Source of the DNA: Novosphingobium sp. G106
Lineage (GTDB): Bacteria; Pseudomonadota; Alphaproteobacteria; Sphingomonadales; Sphingomonadaceae
Reading direction: 5' to 3'
Length of the DNA stretch: 64,000 bases
Assembly: GCF_019075875.1 (NCBI RefSeq)
Contig: NZ_JAHOOZ010000002.1
Coordinates: forward strand, 248,001 to 312,000
How positions within the stretch are numbered: the stretch's first letter is position 1; each line of letters begins with the position of its first letter. The translations under genes were made by a program, and so were the position numbers. The notes beneath the pieces were generated by a model, which saw nothing but the letters and a program-made list of their open reading frames with translations, had not been told where the DNA came from and did no database searches. Below are positions 17,484 through 26,953 of this stretch, piece after piece.

Positions 17484-20210
17484 GTGGCGGTGTTTGAAGA
17501 TTGTTATGCGAGAATTGGCACAGCTCCGCTTGCCGGCACGCTGCCGCTGAACGCAGCGCTGCTTTCCAGTCTCTATGCGCTTCCTCACCATGATGAGCCC
17601 GATCTGGAAGCGGTGTTACGCGCTAGCGTGAGGACCTGGCCTTGGAGCGCTAGCTTGCAAGTAGCCCCGCGCGAGACGACGATGGCTGTGGGGGCAATGC
17701 TTCGCAGTGTGATGCTAGCAACGCCTGATCTCGATCCGCAGGCCATCGACACTGGTGCTCTGACGGGGGCTGGGCGGGCGCGGCTGCATCTCGACGCGTT
17801 GCTTGAGCTGTGGCGCAGTCATCCCGAGGTTTTGCCCTCCGACCTTAGCATTCTACGCGATTTCCTAAGCTGCGGTGCGAACGATGCATTGCAGCATATC
17901 ACGCTAGTGGGGGAGCCCGAGGGGCTTTGGCTTTCGGCGCTTGAGCGCAAGGTCCTGGCACGCCTTGCCGAGCATCATACCTGTGCAACCCTCGACGATC
18001 CCGATTACCTGCGTCTCGTCGGCGAACGGCGCGCGCCCGCGGCGGATGCGGGCAGGTTGGCCGGGCACATCCAGCGCCACCTGCTGGGCACATCCGCTAA
18101 GACTTGCAGTCACGATGACAGCTTCGCTGTCCTGTCGGTGCGCGACAGCCTCACCGAATGTGAGGCCGCGCTGGCGATCATTCAGCGCTGGCTAAATGCT
18201 GACCCATCGCTCGATGCGGGCGACATCGGTCTGTTCCTGCCCGATGGCAGCGCCCATGCAGCCCAGCTCGGGGCGCTCGCACGTCGCAGTGGGGTGGTGC
18301 TGTCGACCCTTCCCGCCGCATCGGGTGGGCGTAACGTGGGTGCGGAGACGATTCACTTATTCCTTCTGTGTTGCCGGCAGCCTGCACCGGTGATGGCACG
18401 CGCTTCGCTCTTCGCCTCGCCGATCCTGCCCTGGGGTGAAGCCGAAGGGCTTGGCGCGCGAATGGCCCGCGCGATTATTCTGGGGCGCCGTCCCGATGCG
18501 GGGATCGTGCTTAATCAGACGGGCAGGGAACTGCTCGACCTGTTCGATCAGCGTGAGCCCGCTACTAACAAGGCGCTGTGCGGGCGGCTGTTTGCCCTGC
18601 AAAAGCTGCTCGCGTTCAAGGCCGGCGAAGACAATCCGGATCTGTTCGAGGCCAAGGGACATCTTGCCACCCTCATCAAGCGCCTGAAGGCTGTGGACGA
18701 AGATGTTGCGCCAGACTGGGACGGCCTAATTATGCAGGCTGCCGAACACCGCGTCGAATGCCTTGCGCGCGGCCCCCGTTATCCGGATGCCGTCAGTGTG
18801 CTCCATGCGCGCGAGTTGCCCCGGCGGCGGTTCCGCAAAGTTCTCGTGCTTGGCTTCAACGAGGGGATCTATCCCCCACCCGCTCCGCGCAATCCGATCT
18901 TCCTCGACAGTGAGATCGACGCGATCGAGGCGGCTACCGGTCTTGCCTTGCCTTCGCGTCGGTTGTTGCACAACCGCGCGCTCGAGCGCTTGCGCCGCCA
19001 GCTGTGCAGCGTGGAGGAGGAACTCGTGGTCCTCTGCAGCGAGCGCGATGGCATGGGCAAGCCGCTGTTCCCCGCTTCCTCGCTCGCGCTAATGACAAGG
19101 CTGGTCGACGGCCTCAAGGCACTTGAGGATCTGGTCGATCCCCTCGCGCAGCCGGGGGGAACCGCCTGGGACCGGCTCATCGATTGGCGCGACCCGCCAG
19201 AGTACAAGCAGGAGATGCGCGTCGCCGTCCCCGCCCACTTTGCGCTGGACCGTGATCTCCTCCAGCTGCGCCGCGGGACCGAGGGCTTCCCCTTGCCGCA
19301 AAGCCCGAGTCGGCTTGAGAAGCTGTTGGTTAGCCCGCTCGCTTGGGCGCTTGAAGAACTCGATGCCGCTCATGTGAGCTGGCAGCCTGAAACGATGGAC
19401 GTGTTGATGCGCGGAACGCTTGCGCATGGCGTGTTCGAGCGCCTGTTCGAGCCGGGTGTGCCGGTGCCGGACGATGCTACGATCCGTGCGGCCGTGCCAG
19501 GATCGCTGGAAGCAGCAATCGCGCAGGACGCGCCATTCCTTGCCGCACCCGAATGGTGCATGGAGCGGGAGGCGCTGGAAAGCGACATCCTCAAATCTTC
19601 GCTCGCCTGGGCACAGACCCTGCGCGATTGGGCCGGCGAGATCGTCTCGAATGAGTTCTGGCTCGAAGGCGAGGTGTTGGGTCATCCCATTCACGGCAAG
19701 GCTGATACCCTGCTTCGCCTCGGAGATGGGCAGTTGGTGATCGTGGACCATAAGAAGAGTTCGTCGGGTGGGCGGCGCAAGCGACTAGAGAAACAGTCCG
19801 ACCTGCAGGTAGAGCTCTATCGCCGGATGCAGCTGAAGCCTGCTCGTGACGACAATGAAGAACCAAACCCTGCACGTCCGCTACTGGCCGCAGCGGCCGG
19901 CAAGACCGGCGTTGCCTACCACACGATGAACGACGGCGCCGTGCTGGTGAACGGCCTCGCAGGGCAGGCGGGCGGCAATGTCGAACTGTTTGCCGAGGAC
20001 ATCTCTACGCGTGCGATGGCGCAGCTGTCACTGCGTTTCCAAGCCCTGCGCGCAGGGCAGATCGAGACCAACTCCCGCGCCGACGAAAAGCATTTCGCCA
20101 AGACTCTCGGCCTTGGAACCTACGCCTTCGACGAAAGCCCGCTAATTCGCGCCTTCATGCGCGACGACGTGATCCCTTCCGCCTTTGTCGAGGAGGCCAC
20201 CGATGACTGA
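17484..20210 (+). CDS. AddB-like PD-(D/E)XK nuclease subunit
   Basis: A 908-residue AddB-like protein. The N-terminal two-thirds resembles an inactivated UvrD-type helicase: I find no Walker A, but a motif-VI-like region KVLVLGFNEGIYPPP occurs at about 455. The C-terminus has a RecB-type nuclease with H-G-K-A-D, D755-H-K757 (LVIVDHKKSS) and QVELYRRM. In AddAB the B subunit contributes one nuclease. The start is probably GTG 17484 behind AGGAAAGG; TTG 17460 is an alternative. The stop overlaps the AddA-like ATG by 8 bases, so the two should form a complex that unwinds and degrades DNA ends. I do not name it addB because it sits in a defence locus and may be a paralogue of the housekeeping enzyme. 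Confidence 0.8.
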   Translation: MAVFEDCYARIGTAPLAGTLPLNAALLSSLYALPHHDEPDLEAVLRASVRTWPWSASLQVAPRETTMAVGAMLRSVMLATPDLDPQAIDTGALTGAGRARLHLDALLELWRSHPEVLPSDLSILRDFLSCGANDALQHITLVGEPEGLWLSALERKVLARLAEHHTCATLDDPDYLRLVGERRAPAADAGRLAGHIQRHLLGTSAKTCSHDDSFAVLSVRDSLTECEAALAIIQRWLNADPSLDAGDIGLFLPDGSAHAAQLGALARRSGVVLSTLPAASGGRNVGAETIHLFLLCCRQPAPVMARASLFASPILPWGEAEGLGARMARAIILGRRPDAGIVLNQTGRELLDLFDQREPATNKALCGRLFALQKLLAFKAGEDNPDLFEAKGHLATLIKRLKAVDEDVAPDWDGLIMQAAEHRVECLARGPRYPDAVSVLHARELPRRRFRKVLVLGFNEGIYPPPAPRNPIFLDSEIDAIEAATGLALPSRRLLHNRALERLRRQLCSVEEELVVLCSERDGMGKPLFPASSLALMTRLVDGLKALEDLVDPLAQPGGTAWDRLIDWRDPPEYKQEMRVAVPAHFALDRDLLQLRRGTEGFPLPQSPSRLEKLLVSPLAWALEELDAAHVSWQPETMDVLMRGTLAHGVFERLFEPGVPVPDDATIRAAVPGSLEAAIAQDAPFLAAPEWCMEREALESDILKSSLAWAQTLRDWAGEIVSNEFWLEGEVLGHPIHGKADTLLRLGDGQLVIVDHKKSSSGGRRKRLEKQSDLQVELYRRMQLKPARDDNEEPNPARPLLAAAAGKTGVAYHTMNDGAVLVNGLAGQAGGNVELFAEDISTRAMAQLSLRFQALRAGQIETNSRADEKHFAKTLGLGTYAFDESPLIRAFMRDDVIPSAFVEEATDD

Positions 20211-23200
20211 TATTGCCATCGTTCCCGCCGGCGCCGGTGCGGGCAAGACCTACCACATCAAGGAAACGCTCGCCGGTTTGGTGCGCGACGGGACCGTCCG
20301 GCCCGACCGCATCCTCGCTGTGACCTTCACCGAGGCCGCCGCGAATGAGCTGCGCGAACGCATTCGTAGCGCGCTGCTCGCGGAAGGCGACATCGCCGCC
20401 GCGCTCGCGCTCGAGCAGGCCTACGTCACCACAATCCATGCGCTCGGCCAGCGGCTCTTAGTCGAGCACGCTTTGGCGGACGGTGCCTCGCCGCAACTGC
20501 GCCTGATCGAGGAGGGAGAGCAGGACCTGCTGCTGCGCCGCAGTTTAGAGAAAGAGCCGGGCCTTGCGGAAATGGCCCGCAACCTTGCCGCGTACGGCTA
20601 CAGCTATTCGTTCGGCAACGACAGCAGCGCGGAAGACAGTTTCCGCAAGACGATCCTTGGCGTTGTCGGCCTGCTACGCCGGCTCGGGCAGCGCGGCACC
20701 GATCCGGTCCTGGCCGATCATGCGGAAGCCTTCGTGCGCGAGGGTTATGGCCCCGTCAGCGGGAACGATGCCAATGCGGCGATGGCCCTGCGCCGCGGGG
20801 TTGTCAGCCTGCTGGCGGCCTTCCCTGCTGCGCTGTCGGATCCGGGTTGGTCGGAAAGCGCCCGCGCCGAGTTCCGAAAGAATTTCGTGGCCTTACGTGC
20901 GCTTCGCGGTTCGCTGATGGAGGGGCGTCATGACTGGCGGCAATGGCAGGCGGTACGCAAGTTGCGCCTGTCCGGTCGCGCCGTTTCGACGCCGGAAGGC
21001 TATGACGCTATGGCCGAGGTGGTGATGGCCGCCGCCGAGGCACTGCCCTCGCTGCCGGGACCGCTGGAGGAGGCGGTTGCCCATGTCCGCGCGCTTGTCC
21101 TGGGCGGGCAAGCCGTCATGGCCGACTATGCCCGCCGCAAGCGTGAACTGGGCGTGATCGACTACGACGATATGGTGACCAACGCCGCGCAGATGCTCGC
21201 CGAAAAGCCCGACGTGCTGAATGCGGTGCTCAATCAGATCGATTGTGTCATCATCGACGAATTCCAAGACACCAACCCCATCCAGTTTGCCTTCCTGTGG
21301 CATCTGGCCGCGCGCGCGCCCCGCACTCTGATCGTGGGGGATACCAAGCAGGCGATCATGGGCTTCCAGGGCGCCGATCCGCGCCTCGCTGAGGAATTGT
21401 CCCGCCGCTATCCCGGCGATCCTTTGGGCCAGAACTGGCGTTCGGTCCCGCCGATCATGGATTTCGTCAATGCCGTGGGCACTGGGCTCTTTCCCGGTCG
21501 CTACTCCGCGCTTGAGCCGACCCGCAAGGCCACGGGCCAAAATGCGCTCGAGGTGATTCTGCAGAATGTGGGCGAAAGGACGGGGCGACGCGACGATCCC
21601 AATCCGGCGCGGCCCTGGCACATTGTGGCCGATCGCATTGCCCAGCTACTCGGCAATGGAGAAATGATGGTCGAGGATCGCCACAGCAATGTCATGCGTC
21701 CGCTCGAGGCGCGCGACATTGCCGTCTTGTGCCTGACCAAGGCCAAGTGCGCGAGATATGCCGATGCCCTGCGCAGCCTCGGGCTACCGGTCCGCCTAAA
21801 CGAGACGGGCTGGTGGCAGAGCCCAGTGGTCGCCGCAGCAGTCTTTGCCCTGCGCTTCGTCGCCGATCCGGGCGATCGTCACGCCGCGCTTTGCGTGGCC
21901 AGCCTCGGCCCGTCGGCCATGCCTTTCGCAGAGGCTCTGCGCGCGCTGGCGGACAGCGCCATGATCGCTCACGACGATGTCGAAGCCCTCGCGGCGCTGC
22001 ATCGCGAGAGCGGCAACTGGCCGGTCGATGCGCTGGTGGCACGGGTCATTGAGGCGTTGGACTTGTATGGCTGGTGTGATCGCCTCTCCGATCCGGCGCA
22101 GATGCGTGCCGATCTCCAGCGGCTCGAGGCCGAGGCCCTGGCCTTCACCCGGACCGAGACGTCCACGCTCGAGGCCGCTGGCTTCCACGGTCGCGGCATG
22201 GCGGTGTTTGCGGGCTGGCTCGAGGCGCGCGCGCTCGGACAGGACGATGGCCGGCCCGCCGCCAGCGGAAGCGACGCCGATGGGATCGAGGTGCTGACCT
22301 GGCACGGCTCGAAAGGCCGCGAATGGCCGCTCGTCGTGGTCTGTTCGCTCAACGAAGATCGCACCCCTCGCGCCGGTGAATTGCGCGCCGAGATCCCGCA
22401 GTTCGACGACTTCGAGGCTATCCTCGGGACCGCGCGCCTCTCCTGTGTGCCGGACTATGCGGCTCCCGAGGCGCTGGAACGCGCGCGTGCGCGCTGGCTG
22501 GAGGATGCCCGCGAGGACACGCGCCGGCTGCTCTACGTAGCATTCACCCGTGCCCGTGATCGGCTTGTAATTGAATGGCCCAAGTCCCCCAGCAAGCCGA
22601 AGGAGGACGAGCTGACACCGATCCGTATCCTGACCGGGGAATGCGCGATGATGCCCGGTGACAATACCGTTTCGATCGGCGGCCGGACCTTCTCCGCGCG
22701 CATCACGCTGGGCGATGACGAGATGCCACCCGCATTCGACGCGGCGGACGAGCCGCTCTCCGCCGCCCTACGCGCTCCGCGTCACGCGCTGGAGCAGACT
22801 GTGCGGGCGATGCCCGGTGCAATCGTCGCGCCGTCGCTCGCGCTCACCACGGTGCTGCCCCTGCCGGCCGATCTGCAGACGCTGCAGCTTGCCACCGGGA
22901 TCGAACTGCGCGGCACGACGCTGACGCGGGCCACCGAAAAGGGCACAGCGCTGCATGAAGGCTTGCGCATTCTGCTCCAGCGCCCCGATCGCGCCGATGC
23001 TGTCGCCGCGCATTGCCGCGTGAGCGGGGCTGAGGTGGCAACGCTTGCCGAGCAGGCCGAAGCCCTGCGAGCAGCGCTTGCGCAGCGCGGCTATCCCACA
23101 CTCCATGTCGAGCAGCCGCTCGACATCGCGCTGGGCGACGGCACCGTGCAAACTGCGATCATTGATCTCCTCGCTCAGGGCCCCGGCGGCTTCATGATCG

Positions 23201-23367
23201 TCGACCACAAGAGCGGCCCTGTCCCCAATCCCGCGCTCCGCTACGCCACCTATTGGCCTCAGCTTGCCACCTATGCGCAGGCGGTGGAGCGGGTCGGTGC
23301 CGGGCCGGTGAAAGCGACGGGGATCTTCTGGACCCACAGCGGCGAACTGACGCTGGGCATGCTGTAA
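20203..23367 (+). CDS. AddA/UvrD-like helicase-nuclease
   Basis: A 1054-residue superfamily 1A helicase with a C-terminal RecB-type nuclease. Walker A is GAGAGKT at 10-16. Motif II is VIIDEFQDT, followed by GDTKQAIMGFQGADP, NWRSVPPIMDF, VLTWHGSKGREWPLVVV and YVAFTRARDRL. The nuclease core is AIIDLL with D1001-H-K1003 and then a QLATYAQAV helix. This is the AddA architecture, shorter than many (about 1150-1200). It would drive ATP-dependent unwinding and degradation of linear DNA together with the overlapping AddB-like gene. In this context it probably destroys phage DNA ends created by Res, but the reverse (repairing self-damage) is also possible. Confidence 0.85.
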   Translation: MTDIAIVPAGAGAGKTYHIKETLAGLVRDGTVRPDRILAVTFTEAAANELRERIRSALLAEGDIAAALALEQAYVTTIHALGQRLLVEHALADGASPQLRLIEEGEQDLLLRRSLEKEPGLAEMARNLAAYGYSYSFGNDSSAEDSFRKTILGVVGLLRRLGQRGTDPVLADHAEAFVREGYGPVSGNDANAAMALRRGVVSLLAAFPAALSDPGWSESARAEFRKNFVALRALRGSLMEGRHDWRQWQAVRKLRLSGRAVSTPEGYDAMAEVVMAAAEALPSLPGPLEEAVAHVRALVLGGQAVMADYARRKRELGVIDYDDMVTNAAQMLAEKPDVLNAVLNQIDCVIIDEFQDTNPIQFAFLWHLAARAPRTLIVGDTKQAIMGFQGADPRLAEELSRRYPGDPLGQNWRSVPPIMDFVNAVGTGLFPGRYSALEPTRKATGQNALEVILQNVGERTGRRDDPNPARPWHIVADRIAQLLGNGEMMVEDRHSNVMRPLEARDIAVLCLTKAKCARYADALRSLGLPVRLNETGWWQSPVVAAAVFALRFVADPGDRHAALCVASLGPSAMPFAEALRALADSAMIAHDDVEALAALHRESGNWPVDALVARVIEALDLYGWCDRLSDPAQMRADLQRLEAEALAFTRTETSTLEAAGFHGRGMAVFAGWLEARALGQDDGRPAASGSDADGIEVLTWHGSKGREWPLVVVCSLNEDRTPRAGELRAEIPQFDDFEAILGTARLSCVPDYAAPEALERARARWLEDAREDTRRLLYVAFTRARDRLVIEWPKSPSKPKEDELTPIRILTGECAMMPGDNTVSIGGRTFSARITLGDDEMPPAFDAADEPLSAALRAPRHALEQTVRAMPGAIVAPSLALTTVLPLPADLQTLQLATGIELRGTTLTRATEKGTALHEGLRILLQRPDRADAVAAHCRVSGAEVATLAEQAEALRAALAQRGYPTLHVEQPLDIALGDGTVQTAIIDLLAQGPGGFMIVDHKSGPVPNPALRYATYWPQLATYAQAVERVGAGPVKATGIFWTHSGELTLGML

Positions 23368-23384
23368 AGGAAAGTTCTGAATCG

Positions 23385-24233
23385 ATGGTACTTCACGATG
23401 TAAAGGGGGCACATGAACTTGCCGGCAAACTGGCGGAAATCTTCCATTTCCTCCTGCGCAACCGGCATTTTAACGAGACAGTGCAGCATGCAGCCTATCG
23501 CCGGGACGTGCTGCCTTGGCCGGACACGGCCAGCAAGCTGGTTTCGCTTCTGCATTCCAAGGCTAACACTCAGGCATCCGGTTCGTTGGACGACCTGGGG
23601 GAGACCTGGCAGTCGCTGCATGAAAACTATGAGCACTTTGAACGTATCGAAACTATCGAAGACCTCGCCTCTGCGCTTTGGCTGATTGCCGACCCGGAAA
23701 AAAAGAGGCCCAAGGCGAAGCGGTCTGTATTGGATGAAATGTGGACGGCGCTTACCCACGCGAAGGGTTTCGGGGGCAAAACTGCTGCGCTATTCGTAAA
23801 GTCAATTGTTGATATCCACACGCTGGACGTCAACAAGGACCTGAGCTTCCTTCACGATTTTACGATTTCCTCTGAGGATTTCCTGATGGTCCCCGTCGAC
23901 CGCGTGATTCTGCACATCTTCACGGAAATCGGATTAGGATCGCCCAGCTTCACCAAGATCAACGGCGTGATCCGGGAGTACGGTCTGCAAAGCAGTCGGT
24001 GGCCGACGCTCTGGGATGATCTGTGGTTCTGGGGCTTCATCACGCAGCGCATGGCGAAGATCGCGCCAACGGCCGGAGAGAAAGAGGTATCGACAATGGT
24101 TCGCAGGACGGAGCTCAACGAGCCCAAGTTCTGGTCCATTCTTGGTACTCCTGCTCATCTGTGGCCTCAGGTAAGAGAGGCGGCGGAGGAGTTCAGGACA
24201 ATCGTCACGTCCCCCGCGCTTCTCCCGGCGTAG
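23385..24233 (+). CDS. Helix-hairpin-helix protein, possible HhH-GPD fold
   Basis: A 282-residue protein, 17 bases after the AddA-like gene, with AAAGGAAAG as its ribosome-binding site. Around residues 125-140 it reads HAKGFGGKTAALFVKSI, like the helix-hairpin-helix of base-excision glycosylases (LpGvGpKTA). About 35 residues later comes VPVDRVILHIF, which occupies the place of the catalytic V-D-x-H/R block of the HhH-GPD superfamily. No iron-sulfur cysteine cluster is present. It may therefore recognise modified or damaged bases, or simply bind DNA for the nuclease complex. The assignment rests on short motifs only. Confidence 0.55.
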   Translation: MVLHDVKGAHELAGKLAEIFHFLLRNRHFNETVQHAAYRRDVLPWPDTASKLVSLLHSKANTQASGSLDDLGETWQSLHENYEHFERIETIEDLASALWLIADPEKKRPKAKRSVLDEMWTALTHAKGFGGKTAALFVKSIVDIHTLDVNKDLSFLHDFTISSEDFLMVPVDRVILHIFTEIGLGSPSFTKINGVIREYGLQSSRWPTLWDDLWFWGFITQRMAKIAPTAGEKEVSTMVRRTELNEPKFWSILGTPAHLWPQVREAAEEFRTIVTSPALLPA

Positions 24234-24340
24234 TGGCAAGTTCCCGTACGAATGCCGCCGGGAAGGACCGGTTCGCCGTTTGAAATGTCACTTCCATTGG
24301 TGGCACATTGGTCGTCGAAGCCCTTGCCCATCCTTCGGGT

Positions 24341-24480
24341 AAAAGGCTCGTGCCGCCCGTACATGGGGCGAACCGGCCAATGCTTTCGCGACGGAGGGCG
24401 ATGGCAAGCCTTGGAGCAGTGTGCTTCTCAGTGATGGGCTGTGTCGCAAGCCTGACGCTGACGGCGCTTCTACCGGCTTG
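24341..24480 (+). pseudogene. Diverged copy of the res 3' end
   Basis: These 140 bases repeat 16843-16985 (last 47 codons of res) with about 83 percent identity by eye and two single-base gaps. The shared start is AAAAGGCTCGTGCCGCCCGT. The frame is lost, so it is not expressed as part of a protein. It stands directly beside the 3' end of the integrase gene. It is either a leftover of another res allele or an attachment-site copy carried by the mobile element. Confidence 0.8.
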
Positions 24481-24493
24481 CGTCGCGGGTCAC

Positions 24494-25546
24494 TTAGAGC
24501 CTTCCAACCACCTTCGCCGCCGCGTTCGCCTCCACGGCCAGCGCCTGCGCGTAACGAGCGGGCTGCGCTGGGCTTTTCCATCTGAGCGCTTGCATGATGC
24601 CGGCGAGATCCTGACCGGCGGCAAACAAATCCTGTGTCAGGCCGACGCGAGTGGAGTGAGCGGTGAGGCTTTGGCGCCAATGGTCGAAATCGGCCTCGGT
24701 AATCGCACCCAGCAACCCGACTTCCCGCGCGGTGTCGAGCATGGCTCTATATATAAGCGTCACCGACTGGGCGCTGAGCGCCTGGCCGGGAGTCCAGATG
24801 TCCTGGCCTTGCCGATCGCGCGTCCGGTGGAGCCGGAGGAATATGGGCCCGTCCTTGCCTTCACCGGCATGACGCCATGCCGCCAAAGCCTCCATGGTCC
24901 TTGCCGACAGATATGCGTAGGCGCCGGCACCTTCCTGGTCGGCTTTGGATCGCGGCACGAACAGACGGCCAGCGCCTGCGTTTCCTTTCTCGATATGGGC
25001 CCAGTGGACTGCCACGATCTCGCTGCGGCGAAGACCGGTGTCAAACGCCAGACTGAGCACCGCGCGGTCACGAATGCCCTGCATCGTTTCGGGCACGGCA
25101 GCGAGCATCGCTTCAACGCAGACTCCCAGCGGCCCGGCCGCCGCAAGGGGATCCGCCACTTCACCCCGGAAGCGCAGCCCCTTCGCCTGACGCTGACGCA
25201 CCCCAAGAGCGCGCCGCTGGGCCTTGAGCTCGAGACGCACGAGTTCGGTTCGCGTCGGATCGGGTTGATTGGCGAAAGCATGCGCGCGCGCGATCGAGCT
25301 CGCGTAGCGCGCCAGGGTTGCCGCCTTCTTCCCAGCTTGCGCTTGAGCTTGGAGAAAACCTGCCACTGTTTCGGGCGAAGCCGGCAGTGTCGCGACACCG
25401 ACACGCGTCGCCCAGTCGCTGAAGACGCGTAGGTCCGCCCGCAGTGCCCGCCACGAATTCGCGCTCATCGCCCGCCGCGCCGCGTCGAGCACAGCCGCAT
25501 CGACCGATGGCGCCCCGGCGGCAAAAATTTCGACGAGGGCGCTCAT
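24494..25546 (-). CDS. Tyrosine recombinase / integrase
   Basis: A 350-residue phage-type integrase. The N-terminal SAM-like domain (about 25-115) is followed by the catalytic domain. This shows R in [13 protein letters not shown] in RSKADQ, the H-x-x-R box in [13 protein letters not shown], a W in LRWKSP where many family members have H, and the nucleophile Y in ARYAQAL near the C-terminus. It catalyses site-specific integration and excision of the mobile segment to its right. The start at MSALVEIF is chosen over upstream Met codons because those lack homologous-looking sequence. Its 3' end faces the res-tail copy at 24341-24480, a usual place for an attachment site. Confidence 0.85.
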   Translation of the reverse strand: MSALVEIFAAGAPSVDAAVLDAARRAMSANSWRALRADLRVFSDWATRVGVATLPASPETVAGFLQAQAQAGKKAATLARYASSIARAHAFANQPDPTRTELVRLELKAQRRALGVRQRQAKGLRFRGEVADPLAAAGPLGVCVEAMLAAVPETMQGIRDRAVLSLAFDTGLRRSEIVAVHWAHIEKGNAGAGRLFVPRSKADQEGAGAYAYLSARTMEALAAWRHAGEGKDGPIFLRLHRTRDRQGQDIWTPGQALSAQSVTLIYRAMLDTAREVGLLGAITEADFDHWRQSLTAHSTRVGLTQDLFAAGQDLAGIMQALRWKSPAQPARYAQALAVEANAAAKVVGRL

Positions 25547-26071
25547 GCCGTTGGGATGCCTTTTAACCGGCCAATCGTCAAGCGTACTAGCGATAGCGTA
25601 CATTATCACTAGTACGATTCTGCGTCGATTTTGATGCAGTGGATAGGAAAGTCGCCGTCCACTGCATCACCCTCGTCAGCGACCTCAACCTAACGTTTGC
25701 TGCCCAAGCGATTATGCTAGGATAAGCCACCGATCCAGGCTCACACGCAGTCACTTGTCGAGGGAAGCGGATGAACATCTTTGAGGCGCCATTGGCGACC
25801 TGAAAAAGATGATCGACGTCATCGACCCTGCCTTCAAGAAGGCCGCGCGCGAAGCCTCGGAGCGCGCGCATGCCAAAGGCATTACCGTCGTGGACGGTCG
25901 TGCCAGCGAAAACCGCCCAGCAACCCCCGACCCGTAGGCGCCTGCTCCAAAACTGCGCGCATATGCTGTCATGGATGAGCGGACGGCAGGCGAGAGGGAT
26001 TCTGCCCGATCGACTGCTTTCACACTCGGAAACTCCAGTTGCGAATGATCGACATGTCGGCGGACGCTGGC
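25547..26071. other. Intergenic region with one small possible gene
   Basis: About 525 bases between the integrase and the NYN gene. A 42-codon plus-strand frame (ATG 25809 to TAG 25937) reads MIDVIDPAFKKAAREASERA and continues HAKGITVVDGRASENRPATP. Its codon use looks real and the frame is open upstream to a GAC-CTG-AAA lead-in, so it may be a small gene or the tail of a deleted one. The stretch 25572-25625 near the integrase start is AT-rich and contains repeated CTAG-centred sequence (GTACTAGCGATAGCGTAC), possibly promoter or crossover DNA. Confidence 0.35.
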
Positions 26072-26827
26072 TCACTTGCGCCCCGCACCGCGTGCAGGCT
26101 TCAAGCGAATATAAACTCCGCGGCCGCGGGCGCGATCGATTTCAAATGCGCCCGTTTTCTCGACCAGGTCGCCGAGTTTGGCAAAACCGTAGGAACGTGG
26201 ATCGAAGTCCGAATTCAAAACTGCCAATCTCTGACCCACGCCACCAAGTGCAACCCAACCTTCGCCATCATCATCGAGTTGAGCCATCGCGGTCTTGATC
26301 AACGGGGTCGCTTCCTTCGACGGACGCGTCAACGATGCGGGGCGAGCATCGGGTTTGTCCGGCTTATCGGGCGCTGGCGCCTCAGGCAGCAGGTTCTCGG
26401 TGTAGATGAAACGACGGCAAGCCTGACGAAAACTCTCGGGAGTTTTTTGCTCGCCAAAACCGTAGACGTCGACCCCTTGCTCGCGAATGCGAGCAGCCAG
26501 GCGAGTAAAGTCGCTATCCGATGAGACCAGGCAGAAACCATCAAAGCGGCCGCTATGAAGGAGGTCCATCGCGTCGATGACCAGCGCGATATCCGACGCA
26601 TTCTTCCCCGACGTGTAAGCAAAGTTCTGGTGAGGCATGATTGCATGCGTTGATAGAATGTCGGCCCAACTCTTGAGCCTGGGGCCCGAGAAATCGCCAT
26701 AGATGCGGCGCACGCTCGCTTCGCCGATTTTGGCAATCTCCTCAAACAGTCCCTGAGCGATTTTGGAGGATGCGTTGTCGGCGTCGATCAAGACTGCCAA
26801 TCGAGGAGCCCGGGGTTCGAGTGCCAT
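26072..26827 (-). CDS. NYN-domain RNase with C-terminal LOTUS/OST-HTH-like domain
   Basis: A 251-residue protein. An N-terminal NYN (PIN-like) domain has the acidic residues D15 and D17 in LIDADNAS and the SSDSDF block near residue 100, which bind metal in this fold. The C-terminal 75 residues (LIKTAMAQLDDDGEGWVALG, then YGFAKLGDLVEK) match the OST-HTH/LOTUS domain, an RNA-binding module often fused to NYN. It likely cleaves or binds RNA. It stands alone between the integrase and the thermonuclease-like gene, as cargo of the mobile element. The family is widespread and not necessarily defensive. Confidence 0.8.
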   Translation of the reverse strand: MALEPRAPRLAVLIDADNASSKIAQGLFEEIAKIGEASVRRIYGDFSGPRLKSWADILSTHAIMPHQNFAYTSGKNASDIALVIDAMDLLHSGRFDGFCLVSSDSDFTRLAARIREQGVDVYGFGEQKTPESFRQACRRFIYTENLLPEAPAPDKPDKPDARPASLTRPSKEATPLIKTAMAQLDDDGEGWVALGGVGQRLAVLNSDFDPRSYGFAKLGDLVEKTGAFEIDRARGRGVYIRLKPARGAGRK

Positions 26828-26953
26828 CCCGCGACTATGCCCGCCTTCGCCAATGTATGCTAGTAGCGAGGGCAGGCAGAAATCACTTGCTCACAGGTCG
26901 TCAGTGAACTTCTCCAGCGGGGGCGCCATGGGCCGGGATCGATTGGTCGGGGG

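Noticed and set aside
20203..23367. Calling the AddA/AddB-like genes the housekeeping recombination enzyme
   Set aside because: They share the defence-locus operator, sit between a res copy and an integrase and are followed by an HhH gene; the genome outside the window is needed to exclude it.
6382..24233. Assignment to BREX or DISARM
   Set aside because: No PglZ, BrxC or BrxL as in BREX, and no DrmA/DrmB (DUF1998) or DrmC as in DISARM; only the WYL regulator, SNF2 and methylase recall them.
24308..25432. 374-codon plus-strand frame
   Set aside because: It is the opposite strand of the integrase plus the res-tail remnant; the integrase has all catalytic residues.
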